Notes: generated by a model not told the origin, from the letters alone. A DNA stretch of 64,000 bases from Streptomyces sp. ERV7 (GCF_001653515.1 NZ_LYOY01000051.1:578001-642000); one strand, 5' to 3'; positions 51,058-62,330 are shown, numbered from the stretch's first letter. Made by a program: numbers and translations.

Positions 51058-51076
51058 CTAACTTAGCCTTACCTTA
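51058..51076. promoter_or_regulatory. DmdR/IdeR-type iron box upstream of acnA
   Basis: The minus strand reads TAAGGTAAGGCTAAGTTAG, which matches 13 of 19 positions of the actinobacterial iron-box consensus TTAGGTTAGGCTCACCTAA. It lies 67 bases before the acnA start. Aconitase is an iron-sulfur enzyme, so iron control is plausible. Confidence 0.6.
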
Positions 51077-51142
51077 GCGGATTGGCTATCCCGCGTGACG
51101 GCAGGATGCGGTGGAACGCGCACATATATGAAGGAGACTGTC

Positions 51143-53857
<2,715 letters not shown>

Positions 53858-54124
53858 CGGATCACCGCTGCCTTGCATCAGGGAAGGGCCGGGCCGGATG
53901 TTCGCGAGAGGGTGCGCGGCCGCTTCTCCCAGCTGCGTGGGTACGTCCGCAGGGCGGCGAAACAGCGAGCATCGACGGTGAGGTGCTCGCCACCGCGGTC
54001 CACGCGCGGGCAGCGGCTGCGCCTGCGGACTCTGCGCCCGTCCCTTGGGTTATCGAAGCCGAGCCGGTTTCTCGGCCTTGCCACACCTCTCTTCTGTCTC
54101 AAGCCGACCCTGCGGCGCACGTCC

Positions 54125-54562
54125 TCAGTCATCGCTCTCAGGCGCCACCGTGATGGTCACGCCAAATTCCTCCCGCAGGTTTTCCGCGAATTCCTTACAG
54201 CCTTGGTGGGGCACGGCCAAGTTCCACCAGGCACGGTTGGTACGGTCTTTTACCGGTAGGGGCACGGTGGCGATCTGGCGGAACTTCTCATCAATGACGG
54301 AAACTTTCGCGTGGAATAGGTCGTACCCGTCGAGACGAGAGAGTTCACGGTCGTTCAGAGCGGCTTCAATGGCATCCCGGACTTGCAAGTCGAAGTGGTA
54401 CTCGTAGAGAGAGTCGTCGTAACCGCTCTCGCACGTCGTGACGAACCCCCTCCACAAGCCGAGATCGACCGCAGCTTGATGGACTCTGTTCCTCCCGCAT
54501 TCGAGCTGAACTTCCACATACCGGTCCAGGAATTCTCGGCTGAGACTCAATTTCGTATCCAC
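54125..54562 (-). CDS. Unrecognised 145-residue protein, candidate immunity protein of the adjacent toxin
   Basis: The protein is cytosolic (no signal or membrane segment) and rich in acidic and aromatic residues (CESGYDDSLYEYHFDLQ). I do not recognise the family. Its gene lies 92 bp downstream of the polymorphic-toxin gene on the same strand, the standard place for a cognate immunity gene, and shares its lower third-position GC. It is also convergent with acnA. By position I infer that it neutralises the toxin tip; no sequence motif proves this. A perfect 11-bp hairpin in the gap may let it be expressed or turned down separately from the toxin. Confidence 0.7.
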   Translation of the reverse strand: MDTKLSLSREFLDRYVEVQLECGRNRVHQAAVDLGLWRGFVTTCESGYDDSLYEYHFDLQVRDAIEAALNDRELSRLDGYDLFHAKVSVIDEKFRQIATVPLPVKDRTNRAWWNLAVPHQGCKEFAENLREEFGVTITVAPESDD

Positions 54563-54574
54563 TTCTTAAGGTTG

Positions 54575-54614
54575 CCGGAGGGGCGCCGCAGTGAGAGATG
54601 CGACGCCCCTCCGG
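54575..54614 (-). terminator. Hairpin between toxin and immunity-candidate genes
   Basis: CCGGAGGGGCG (54575-54585) and CGCCCCTCCGG (54604-54614) pair perfectly over 11 bp with an 18-base loop. It could attenuate transcription from the toxin into the downstream gene, which would then need its own promoter. Confidence 0.6.
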
Positions 54615-54654
54615 GAGATCAGGCGCCAGTCGACTGCGCGGCGATTCGCGTCGA

Positions 54655-57600
54655 CTAAGGAATAAGTCTTCCTGAGAAAATCTTCATCTGCTCCTGCCAG
54701 TATTCTGCACCATGATCCGGCCGAAAGAATGTGGAAATCGTTCCACTGCTATTTCTGACGCCGAAGTATCCGCTTTTCGGGTCGAATCGGAAGAGGGTGC
54801 CGGAGTCTGTGACGTAATCACCAGACCTGGGTTCTCCGGAGAGGAATTTACTCGCCGCCTTCTTGTAGTTGTTGAACCCGTTGCGGCCGTTGAACTCCGC
54901 CATGTCCGGGCTGGGGGTCGGCTCACCGCTCTTGGGGAACTTGAAATTACCCCTCTGGTTGAGGTCGACACCAAAGGCATGCTTGAGCCAGTGGGTCAGT
55001 GCGGACCGGGCGGAGTTGAATTCAGGTCCGCAGTCAGAGTTGTGAACGAGAACCGGTGTTTTTCCTGCGAAGACATAGTAGGTGTGGAGGTCGTCAACGG
55101 TCAGGTTGTAGGTGCGTGCGTGCTTGCTGTAGGCGCGATTGGCCTGGACACGGACAGTGCCCCGGTCGGTGCTGAGGAGCTCTGTGCCGGGAGTCAGTGC
55201 GTTCGCATCCAGCCAGCGGTGCGCGGATGGGCTCCAGAACGGGTGCTCGTAGGTGGTGGTGAGCTTCTGTGGCCCGTTCGCTGTTGCGATGGTCAGTTCG
55301 TTGAACCGCTTGTCGTCCTCGGTGATGATCAAGTCGGTGACCCGGCGCGGTCCGGTCTTGCCAGCGACGGGGTCGGTTGCCAGGACCTCATCACCGGCGT
55401 GGACGTCCTCGATGTTCTTCGAGGACCGGTCGGCCATCAGCACCTTGGTGCCGGGCAAGAAGCACTTGGTGCAGAAAGTCGGTTGGCGCTCACCGTCGCT
55501 GATCGCATCCAGCGTTTTCGCGATGAGCCGCATCTGCCACTTGTAGGCCAGCTGTTGGGACAAGTCCCCGCAGGCCCAGAGGTCGTAGTCCGCGCAGCTC
55601 ACCAGCGAGCTCATGTGAAGGGCGTAGTTCGCGTACCCGTACAGCTTGTTCATGGCAGCTTCGAAGGCAGGTGCCATGGAAAGGATGTCGCAGGCTGTCT
55701 CGTTGTGCTGGCACCAGCGGCCGGGGGTGTCGCGTGCTTCCTGGCAGGTGACGAATCCGCACCGGTACCGCTCTCGGGCTTGAGCTCCAGGGTCCTGTGC
55801 GGCCTTCCTCCGTGCTTCCTCTTCAGCCCGCATTTTGGTAACGGCCGCGTTGAAGGCTTCCTTGGCTGCCTTGGCCGCGGTGTCCGCGTCCTTACCCGCG
55901 GCGGTCGCAGAGGCCCGGGCGTCATCGGCAGCGGCCCATGCCGCTGAAGCGGAGAAGTGCGCCGATGCCGCCGACAGCTGTGCCTGGTCGGCCGAAGTGG
56001 ACGCCTTGTTGGCTGCTTCCTGGGCATTGTTGGCGGCATCGCGGGCGGTCTTCGCCGAGGCCGCCGCCTGGGCCGCCGAGGCCTCGGCCTCCCGGGCGGA
56101 CCGGGCCGCGCGGTCAGCGTAGGTCTTGGCCTCGCGCTTCCTTTCTTCGGCCTCCTTGGCTGCAGCGTCGGCCTCGTCGGATGCCTTGCGGGCGAAGAAC
56201 GCGGCATAGCGTGCTTCTGCGGCGTTCTGCTGAGCTGTGGCGGCCACCTTGGACGCCTCGGCGATCAGCTGCTGGACCTGCGAGACATGCGTCGCGGCGA
56301 GGAGGTCCTGCTGCTGGGCCTTGTACTGACCCACCTCGGTGAAAGCGTGCAGTTGGCGAGCCGGACCTTCCAGGGCGATCCGGGCCTCCGCTTTGACCTG
56401 GGGGCCTCCGCTGTCGAACAACTGGGCGGCGCGGACACGTTCGTCCTCGGTCCGGGCCGTGTACTGCGTGACGCCGATGAATTCCCGGTACTTGTCGATA
56501 GTCGCCGAATCGAGTGCCGCGCGCCCTGCTTCCGCCACGCCGCGGCCGCCCTTGTCGATGATCTGGGCGATGTGGACACGCAAGTCCGGAGCCGCGACCT
56601 CGTACTGGCCGTTGGCCAGGAACGCGGTGATCTGTGCGGCATCCCCCTTGAGGGCTGCCTCCGCGGCGGTACGTACCGAGCTGATCGGGCTTTCCCCGGC
56701 CAGTTCTTCGACACGGTCGCGGTCGTCCTGCTGGGCGGCCTCCAATCGGCCGGTGCGCAAGTAGTCGGCGACTACCTGGCTCGTGCCGGAGAGCGCCGAC
56801 TCAGCGGCCGCTTGGCTCCACGGCGGACCTGTCTTCAGGGTCAGCAGGGCGAGCTTGCGGCCCTTGGCGTCGACAGAGGCGGGATCGGAGCCGGGCTGGG
56901 ACACCTCGGTGGCCAGGCGCTCGGCTTCGGCCCGGAGGTCTTTGGCCTGCTGGGCTGCCTTGGCTTTGTTCCTCTGGTCGAGCTCGTCCTTGGCTTTGAG
57001 GTCCTGAGCGCGTGCGATGCTCTCGTTCGTACGAGTGGTGAGAGCTTCGGCTTCGACCTGTCGAGCCAGGTCATGGGTGGACTGGGCCTTGGCCGCAGCG
57101 CTGCCGGCCGCGTCTGCTGCTTCGGTGGCGGCCTTGGCACGGGCTTCGGACTGGGTAGCGGCAGTATCGGCCTCACCTGCATGGGCGGCTGCGTTGTCGG
57201 CGGCCTCGGCCGCTTTCTCCGCGTGTCCGGCGGCAGAATTGGCCGCATCCCGGGACTGCCCCGCAGCGGTTGCCGCCTTTCGTGCGAGAGCTTCCGCTGC
57301 GAGGGCCGCGCGGTTCGCTTCCCTTGCGTGCCTGCGGGCAGCGGCTGCGGCCTCGCGAGCCTCGGCGGCCCGGCCGTCTGCCTGGTCGACGTAGGTGCTG
57401 GCCTCTTCAGCTGCCGTGGCGGCATCGTTCGCATTGCCGCCGGCGCTCAATGCAGCGAGCGCGGCGTCCCCTGCGGCGGATGCCGCGACACTGGCCTGGC
57501 CAGCGGCGTCCGCGGCCAAATGAGCACCCTTGGCAGCGGTCCGCGCCCCTTCGGCTGCCTGCCTTGCCGCCGATGCCTTGTTCTTGTCCAGGGCGGCAGC

Positions 57601-58707
57601 GGCGGCCGCGCTCTGCGCGCGGGACGCTGCCTGGGCTGCGCCCGCGGCTGCAGCCGCGGCCTGGGAAGCAGCGTTGGCCGCGATTCGTGCCGAGTTGTTG
57701 GCCGCACGGGCCGCGTCGATCGCCTGCTGCGCGGCAGCCGCAGCCTGATTGGCGGCTGTGGCCGCCTCCTTGGCCTTCGCGGCAGCTGTGTCGGCGTCGT
57801 TCTTGGCGAGCGCGGTCTCGGCCGCCGCCTTCTCGGCGTCCTTCTTGGCCTGCTTCGAGGCGGTGACGGCACGTGCTGATGCGTCCTTGGCGGCCTCGGT
57901 CTCCGCTGCGGCCTGACGGCCTGCCTCGCGCGCCTGGGCCGCGAGCTGGGCAACGGTGGCGTACTCCTGGTCACGTGACCGTGCCACATACTGGCCGACC
58001 TGGAGGAACTCCCGGATGTCGTCCGGCGTTCCGTTCAGCGCGATTCGCCCGGCGGCTACTACATTGGCGCCGCCGGTGCTGAGGATCTGCGCCAGCTCGA
58101 CGCGATCATCCTGATCACGCTGGGTGTACTGACCCTGTTCGAGGAAGGCGTCGATGTCCTCGGGCGTGCCATTGAGGGCTTTGCGGCCAGCCTCTTGGAC
58201 TCCACGGCCACCCGTGTTGATGACCTGAGCCACCCGGACCCTTTGGTCCTGCTCTAGAGGGGCTTTCCAGCCATCTTTGAGAAAGGACCTGAGTTCCTCA
58301 GGGGTGCCCCCGAGAGCTTTGAGTGCTGCTTCCTGGACCCCCCGCCCGCCTACGTTGATGAGCTGGCCGGCCGCGACTCGATTATCGGCGAACTCGGTTT
58401 TGTCCTTGACCTGTTCAAGGAAGTACTTCACGTCGGAGTCGCTACCGAGCAGCGCGGCTTCCGCTGCGGCCTTCATCGCGGTTCCGCCGGCTTTCCACAG
58501 CTCCAGAACCTGTCCTCGAGCCGTGGGAGTGGGGGAACCAGCGTCTGTTGCGGAGGCAACGGGCTCCGCAGCCGTGGCTGGTTCGGATCCCAGGAGCCCT
58601 GTCGTCAGGATGGTGGACAACAGGCAGAGGCCTAGCGTGCGTAGCACGCTTGATGTCCCCCGCGTTGCGTCTTTCCAGCCCGCTCTTCGTTTCAAAGCGA
58701 CACTCAT
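54655..58707 (-). CDS. Secreted polymorphic toxin: ALF repeats, coiled coils, pretoxin HINT, C-terminal toxin domain
   Basis: A 1350-residue protein from ATG 58707 (MSVALKRRAGWKDATRGTS). Residues 20-45 are a signal segment (LRTLGLCLLSTILTTGLLG). Residues 65-240 and 620-800 hold ALF-type repeats of the form AL-GTPEDI-FL-GQY with R-V-AQI-NTGG. Alanine-rich coiled coils span 245-610 and 800-960. A cysteine-bearing linker leads to a HINT domain at 1082-1223 (CFLPGTKVLMADRSS to VLVHNS), which in such toxins cuts itself to free the tip. The last 125 residues (GTLFRFDPKSGYFGVR, TFFRPDHGAEYWQEQ) are the toxin domain, perhaps an RNase. Third-position GC is lower than in neighbours. Confidence 0.9.
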   Translation of the reverse strand: MSVALKRRAGWKDATRGTSSVLRTLGLCLLSTILTTGLLGSEPATAAEPVASATDAGSPTPTARGQVLELWKAGGTAMKAAAEAALLGSDSDVKYFLEQVKDKTEFADNRVAAGQLINVGGRGVQEAALKALGGTPEELRSFLKDGWKAPLEQDQRVRVAQVINTGGRGVQEAGRKALNGTPEDIDAFLEQGQYTQRDQDDRVELAQILSTGGANVVAAGRIALNGTPDDIREFLQVGQYVARSRDQEYATVAQLAAQAREAGRQAAAETEAAKDASARAVTASKQAKKDAEKAAAETALAKNDADTAAAKAKEAATAANQAAAAAQQAIDAARAANNSARIAANAASQAAAAAAGAAQAASRAQSAAAAAALDKNKASAARQAAEGARTAAKGAHLAADAAGQASVAASAAGDAALAALSAGGNANDAATAAEEASTYVDQADGRAAEAREAAAAARRHAREANRAALAAEALARKAATAAGQSRDAANSAAGHAEKAAEAADNAAAHAGEADTAATQSEARAKAATEAADAAGSAAAKAQSTHDLARQVEAEALTTRTNESIARAQDLKAKDELDQRNKAKAAQQAKDLRAEAERLATEVSQPGSDPASVDAKGRKLALLTLKTGPPWSQAAAESALSGTSQVVADYLRTGRLEAAQQDDRDRVEELAGESPISSVRTAAEAALKGDAAQITAFLANGQYEVAAPDLRVHIAQIIDKGGRGVAEAGRAALDSATIDKYREFIGVTQYTARTEDERVRAAQLFDSGGPQVKAEARIALEGPARQLHAFTEVGQYKAQQQDLLAATHVSQVQQLIAEASKVAATAQQNAAEARYAAFFARKASDEADAAAKEAEERKREAKTYADRAARSAREAEASAAQAAASAKTARDAANNAQEAANKASTSADQAQLSAASAHFSASAAWAAADDARASATAAGKDADTAAKAAKEAFNAAVTKMRAEEEARRKAAQDPGAQARERYRCGFVTCQEARDTPGRWCQHNETACDILSMAPAFEAAMNKLYGYANYALHMSSLVSCADYDLWACGDLSQQLAYKWQMRLIAKTLDAISDGERQPTFCTKCFLPGTKVLMADRSSKNIEDVHAGDEVLATDPVAGKTGPRRVTDLIITEDDKRFNELTIATANGPQKLTTTYEHPFWSPSAHRWLDANALTPGTELLSTDRGTVRVQANRAYSKHARTYNLTVDDLHTYYVFAGKTPVLVHNSDCGPEFNSARSALTHWLKHAFGVDLNQRGNFKFPKSGEPTPSPDMAEFNGRNGFNNYKKAASKFLSGEPRSGDYVTDSGTLFRFDPKSGYFGVRNSSGTISTFFRPDHGAEYWQEQMKIFSGRLIP

Positions 58708-58894
58708 CTCGTTTTCCGGCATGGCCAGTTGCCGTATTTCGGCGTCGAGAGCATAGCTGTTGGCTTTATGGCGTCTTCGCCAAGTCCTGCTCGTTGGCAG
58801 AACGGGAGGCAAAGTTGGCTTAAATGTCTCGGAGGCTGCATGGAGTAGGGGTTTTTGAAACGGCCGAAAACGTGATCCTGTGAAGCAGGTCACG

Positions 58895-58925
58895 TTGACA
58901 TTCTTGGCCGGGCGCCGGGTATTTT
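58895..58925 (+). promoter_or_regulatory. Promoter of the small secreted protein gene
   Basis: TTGACA (58895-58900) and TATTTT (58920-58925) are 19 bases apart, a consensus-like -35 and a fair -10. The region 58708-58999 separates the divergent toxin and secreted-protein genes. Confidence 0.5.
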
Positions 58926-58999
58926 GGGCTTGGGGATTTAGTTCATTAGTTGTGCGTGGGGGACGCGGCTTGTGGTCACCCGCGCCCGGAAGGACGTCG

Positions 59000-59515
59000 G
59001 TGACTTCTCTCATCCGTAAGCTGATCGTGGCTGGAAGTGCTATTGCGCTGGGGGCCGCTATCGGCGTTCCTGCCTTTGCCTCAGCCGACCCCTCCTCCAC
59101 GCCTTCGGTGGCAGTCGGCGCGAACGACCTCCCGTCTACGGGGGTCGAGGACTTTGCGTACCCCGGTGCGGCAAGGGTCGAGGCGGACAGGAAGATTACG
59201 TTGATCAAGGGAGACGGCCACATTGTGCTTGCCGACTCCTGTGACGGCTCGCCGCAGCAAATCAAAGTATGGACGCGGAACAACGACAGCAAAGATGTCT
59301 GCTTCCGTGTCATCGGCAAAAGCGGATACCTGGCCATGAAGATCACCGATGTATGGGCTGTGGAGACGAAGGATCACCCTGTCACTGCAGACCTGACGGC
59401 CGATGGCGGCAAGACGCATCAGACCGTCGATGTAGAGCCCGGTCATTTCAAGGCCGTGGGTGAGGCGACAGGTTCTCAGCCCACGGCCCTCCTTGAGCTG
59501 AGGGCGACCGGATGA
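59000..59515 (+). CDS. Small secreted protein of unknown family
   Basis: Starting with GTG at 59000, behind GGAAGGA, the protein has 171 residues; the longer frame to 58880 lacks a ribosome site. Residues 1-30 are a signal peptide (TSLIRKLIVAGSAIALGAAI, then PAFASA). The mature part is beta-rich, with two cysteines (DSCDGS, DVCFRV) that could form a disulfide, and repeated short strands such as QIKVWTRNN and YLAMKITDVWAVETK. I do not recognise it. It lies between the divergent toxin and the pseudoprotease and shares the codon pattern of the island. Confidence 0.75.
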   Translation: MTSLIRKLIVAGSAIALGAAIGVPAFASADPSSTPSVAVGANDLPSTGVEDFAYPGAARVEADRKITLIKGDGHIVLADSCDGSPQQIKVWTRNNDSKDVCFRVIGKSGYLAMKITDVWAVETKDHPVTADLTADGGKTHQTVDVEPGHFKAVGEATGSQPTALLELRATG

Positions 59516-59622
59516 AATGGCAAACCTCTGAGCCTGGTCGATGGGCAGCTGCAGGAAGGCTGAAGTCGTCCGGTATTCAACGGCTAGTTGCGGGCCGCAG
59601 GGTTGGGCGTTCGACGAGAAAG

Positions 59623-61227
59623 ATGAAGATGACTGACAGACGTTCGCGCTGGGCTCGGGTAGCCAGCCTGTCCACCGCCGTTGTTGTTTCCGGGGCGGCC
59701 ATGAGTTCACATGCTGCGGCGGTGGTGGGGAGTTTCGTCGATGACGGTGCATACTCCTTCGCCGTCAAGATTCACATCGGTGAAGGCCAGCGGACCTGCT
59801 CCGGTGCCCTGGTAGACCCCCAGTGGATTCTGACTGCGGCGAGTTGCTTCGCCGACAACCCTCAAGAGGGGTTTGTCATCCCTGCTGGGGCCCCGAAGAT
59901 GAAGGCTGTGGTCACGCAGACGGGCGGCAGCCTGGACAAGCTCACCGAGGAGTTCCACAGCAGCAGGGTCCTCGAACTGGTTCCCGCCCAGGGGCGCGAT
60001 CTCGTCATGGCCAGGCTCTCGCCGATAAATTGGGCGGCCCCCGGCAGCACCACGAACGGAGTGCGGCCTGCGTTCCGCGATGCCGCCCCGATTCAGGTCG
60101 CCACCGCACCGCCCGTCGAGGGTGAGGCGCTGCGAGCGGCCGGATACGGCCGCACGAAGGACGAATGGGTGCCTGACAGGGCGCACACAGGCTCCTTCGT
60201 CGTGGGCGCTGTAGCAGGTGACAGCTTCGGCATCGACAAGAAGGCGGGATCCGAGGCGGGCCTCTGCAAGGGCGACGCCGGCGCTCCCGTATTCCGGGAG
60301 AAGGACGGCAAGGTCGAGCTGGTCGGTATTAACAGCCGGTCCTGGCAGGGGGGCTGCTTCGGAGAGAGTGAGACCCGCACTGGAGCTGTAGAGAGCCGAC
60401 TCGACGACGTCAGCAAGTGGATCCAGAAGACTCGCCTCCCTGCCAGGCCTCCGGCTCTGAGCGCGGTGACGACGACTGGCGATTTCAATCGCGACGGTCG
60501 TACTGACGTTGCCGCGGTGCTGGATGACGGAGCACTGCACGTGTACTACGGCAACGCGGACGGGGCGCTCGAGTACGGGCGTCTGCTGTGGGCATACGAC
60601 GGTTCCTGGAGTTCGGCCAAGAGGATCATCGGCGGCGATTTCAACGGCGATGGTCTGAGTGACATCGCGGCCGTCGCGGCAGACGGCAAGCTGCGTCTGT
60701 ATCAGGGACGTCCGAATGGCAGTCTTGCCGAGGGCAGGCAGATGTGGCCGGACAACTCCTGGTCGACGATGCTGCAGGTCGCCCGATACAAGTCGGACAC
60801 CTCCGGTCGTGACGGACTCATCGCTGTCTGGGGCGACGGCTCGCTGTACTCGTACGCCACCAACACCGACGGCACTCTCAGTGGCCAGAAGCGTCAAATG
60901 TGGCGTGACAGTACGTGGAAGCCGGTGAAGCAGATCGCCAGTGGCGATTTCAACGGCGACGGGCGCGACGACCTCGCGGCCATCACCAGTGACGGCGGAC
61001 TGCGGGGCTACCACGGCAACGCCCAGGGTCTGCTCAACGAAGGCGTCTCCATCTGGGGCGACAAGTCGTGGAGCAACGCGAACGTCCTCATGAGCGGCGA
61101 TGTGAACGGCGACGGCAAGTCCGACCTCGTGGGGCTCTGGACCGGTTCGCAGGCACTGAGGCTTTACAAGGGCAACGGCATGTCGGTCTTCGCGGACGGT
61201 GTGTCCTTGTGGTCTCAGCCATCGTGA
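59623..61227 (+). CDS. Secreted trypsin-like pseudoprotease with FG-GAP/VCBS repeats
   Basis: From ATG 59623 the protein has 534 residues (ATG 59629 is an alternative). A signal peptide (WARVASLSTAVVVSGAAM) is followed by an S1 trypsin fold at about 25-270: GQRTCSGALVDPQWILTAA near residue 60. The triad is broken. The LTAAHC histidine is a serine (S74 in LTAASCF), D126 remains (GRDLVMARL), and the GDSGGP serine is an alanine (A219 in CKGDAGAP). Cysteine placement is kept, so the fold should stand. Residues 285-534 are four FG-GAP units (TGDFNRDGRTDVAAV, GGDFNGDGLSDIAAV, SGDFNGDGRDDLAAI, SGDVNGDGKSDLVGL) with calcium-type D-x-N-x-D loops. Confidence 0.85.
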   Translation: MKMTDRRSRWARVASLSTAVVVSGAAMSSHAAAVVGSFVDDGAYSFAVKIHIGEGQRTCSGALVDPQWILTAASCFADNPQEGFVIPAGAPKMKAVVTQTGGSLDKLTEEFHSSRVLELVPAQGRDLVMARLSPINWAAPGSTTNGVRPAFRDAAPIQVATAPPVEGEALRAAGYGRTKDEWVPDRAHTGSFVVGAVAGDSFGIDKKAGSEAGLCKGDAGAPVFREKDGKVELVGINSRSWQGGCFGESETRTGAVESRLDDVSKWIQKTRLPARPPALSAVTTTGDFNRDGRTDVAAVLDDGALHVYYGNADGALEYGRLLWAYDGSWSSAKRIIGGDFNGDGLSDIAAVAADGKLRLYQGRPNGSLAEGRQMWPDNSWSTMLQVARYKSDTSGRDGLIAVWGDGSLYSYATNTDGTLSGQKRQMWRDSTWKPVKQIASGDFNGDGRDDLAAITSDGGLRGYHGNAQGLLNEGVSIWGDKSWSNANVLMSGDVNGDGKSDLVGLWTGSQALRLYKGNGMSVFADGVSLWSQPS

Positions 61228-61261
61228 CTCATGACGCCTGAACCCTCGTAGAGGCAACTAC

Positions 61262-61298
61262 GAATGGGCCGCACTCCCGAAAGGAGTGCGGCCCATTC
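61262..61298. terminator. Strong bidirectional terminator
   Basis: A perfect 16-bp stem (GAATGGGCCGCACTCC at 61262-61277, its complement at 61283-61298) encloses CGAAA. It lies between the convergent pseudoprotease and FG-GAP genes and serves both. Confidence 0.92.
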
Positions 61299-61328
61299 AC
61301 CTGCTTAGGACTTCAGGAGCCTCGTAGA

Positions 61329-62252
61329 TCAGAACAGCAGGCGGTACGTGTTCCAGCCGCCGTTGCCGATGTTCACGCGGGACTTGTACGGCGCCGCCGC
61401 GTTGCCCGTGCCCGAGTAGCGCCACAGGGTGCCGTCGTTGCCGCGCGCGACCAGGTCGGTCTTGCCGTCGTAGTCCATGTCACCGGTGGACACGATGGCG
61501 TTGTAGGTGTTCCACCCACCGCCGATCTTGGTGCGGCCCTCGAAGGGCGCCTTGTAGTTGCCGGTGCCCTTGTAGAGCCACAGGGTGCCGTCGCCGCCGC
61601 GCGCCACGATGTCGGCCTTGCCGTCACCGGTCAGGTCGCCGTTGCCGGCGATCTGGGTGTACTGGCCCCAGCCGCCGCCCACCAGGTAGCGGGACGTCAG
61701 CGCGCCGTTGCCGTAGTTGAGGTAGATGTACAGGTTGCCGCTGCCGTCACGGGCGAGCAGGTCGCCCGCAGCCGCGCCGCCGAGGTTGCCCACCGACCAG
61801 ATGTGGTTGTAGGTGTTCCAGCCGCCACCCACGAGCTGGGGCGACTGGCCCCAGTTCAGGTAGCCCAGGTTGCCGTCGGCGCCCCGGAACCAGATGCCGG
61901 TCGAGCCGCCGCCGTTGCCGTCGTTGTCGACCTGGACGACGTCCCGGTCGGTGGCGAAGCCGTGTCCGAGCGTGGCACGGTCGCCGAGGCCGCCCCGGCC
62001 GTCCAGGCCGTAGCCGTACTGGACGCCGTCGCGCCCGATGCCGTAAAGACCGAACTGCGAGGACGCCGAGACCGCGCCGGAACGCAGCGAGGCGGAGGCC
62101 TTCGTGGCGACGGGCTTGGCCGACTTGTCGGACTTGACAGGGTTCTCGGCCGCAACGGCGCTCGCGCCCGTAGCGACAAGAGCGGCGGTGATCGCCGCGG
62201 CGGCGAGACGCGAGGCTATGCGTCCACGCGAACGGCCAGAAGTCTTGGCCAC
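61329..62252 (-). CDS. Secreted FG-GAP/VCBS repeat protein, paralogue 1
   Basis: A 307-residue exported protein. I place the start at GTG 62252. The ATGGAG four codons earlier (62264) then supplies the GGAG ribosome site at 6-base spacing, and the same arrangement recurs in the next gene. Residues 5-40 are a signal peptide (GRIASRLAAAAITAALVATG). The body has repeated FG-GAP units with the signature GGGWNTYN and calcium loops such as GDLTGDGKADIVARG and GDMDYDGKTDLVARG. It resembles a beta-propeller that binds an extracellular partner; no enzyme domain is attached. Confidence 0.85.
   Translation of the reverse strand: MAKTSGRSRGRIASRLAAAAITAALVATGASAVAAENPVKSDKSAKPVATKASASLRSGAVSASSQFGLYGIGRDGVQYGYGLDGRGGLGDRATLGHGFATDRDVVQVDNDGNGGGSTGIWFRGADGNLGYLNWGQSPQLVGGGWNTYNHIWSVGNLGGAAAGDLLARDGSGNLYIYLNYGNGALTSRYLVGGGWGQYTQIAGNGDLTGDGKADIVARGGDGTLWLYKGTGNYKAPFEGRTKIGGGWNTYNAIVSTGDMDYDGKTDLVARGNDGTLWRYSGTGNAAAPYKSRVNIGNGGWNTYRLLF
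61500..61679. repeat. Block A of a near-identical 180-bp repeat shared by the FG-GAP genes
   Basis: This stretch of paralogue 1 matches 62654-62833 of paralogue 2 with about three differences by eye over 180 bases, and 63833-64000 of paralogue 3 nearly as well. Synonymous positions are conserved too, which points to recent duplication or gene conversion. Confidence 0.9.
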
Positions 62253-62319
62253 GTATTTCTCCATGGAGTTGTTGAGACATGGCGCGCCCCACCAGGGGGT
62301 TCGCCATAGGATCAACGAG

Positions 62320-62330
62320 ATCGTTTCACG
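62320..62330 (-). promoter_or_regulatory. Shared promoter-region motif, copy 1
   Basis: The minus strand reads CGTGAAACGAT. The same 11 bases occur at 63484-63494, in each case some 60-70 bases upstream of an FG-GAP gene, while surrounding bases differ. Confidence 0.45.

Noticed and set aside
55041..55464. HINT domain read as an intein
   Set aside because: It begins with CFLPGTKV and ends in VHN like an intein, but it is followed by a unique toxin tip, not by the rest of an interrupted host protein. Pretoxin HINT fits better.
55957..57879. Glycine- and cysteine-rich 640-residue frame antisense to the toxin coiled coil
   Set aside because: It is the mirror of an alanine-rich coding stretch. 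It resembles a repeat protein only because GCC/GCG codons read as GGC/CGC on the other strand.
58708..59346. N-terminal extension of the toxin frame upstream of 58707
   Set aside because: The extension overlaps the divergent secreted-protein gene and has no ribosome site. The signal peptide follows the ATG at 58707.
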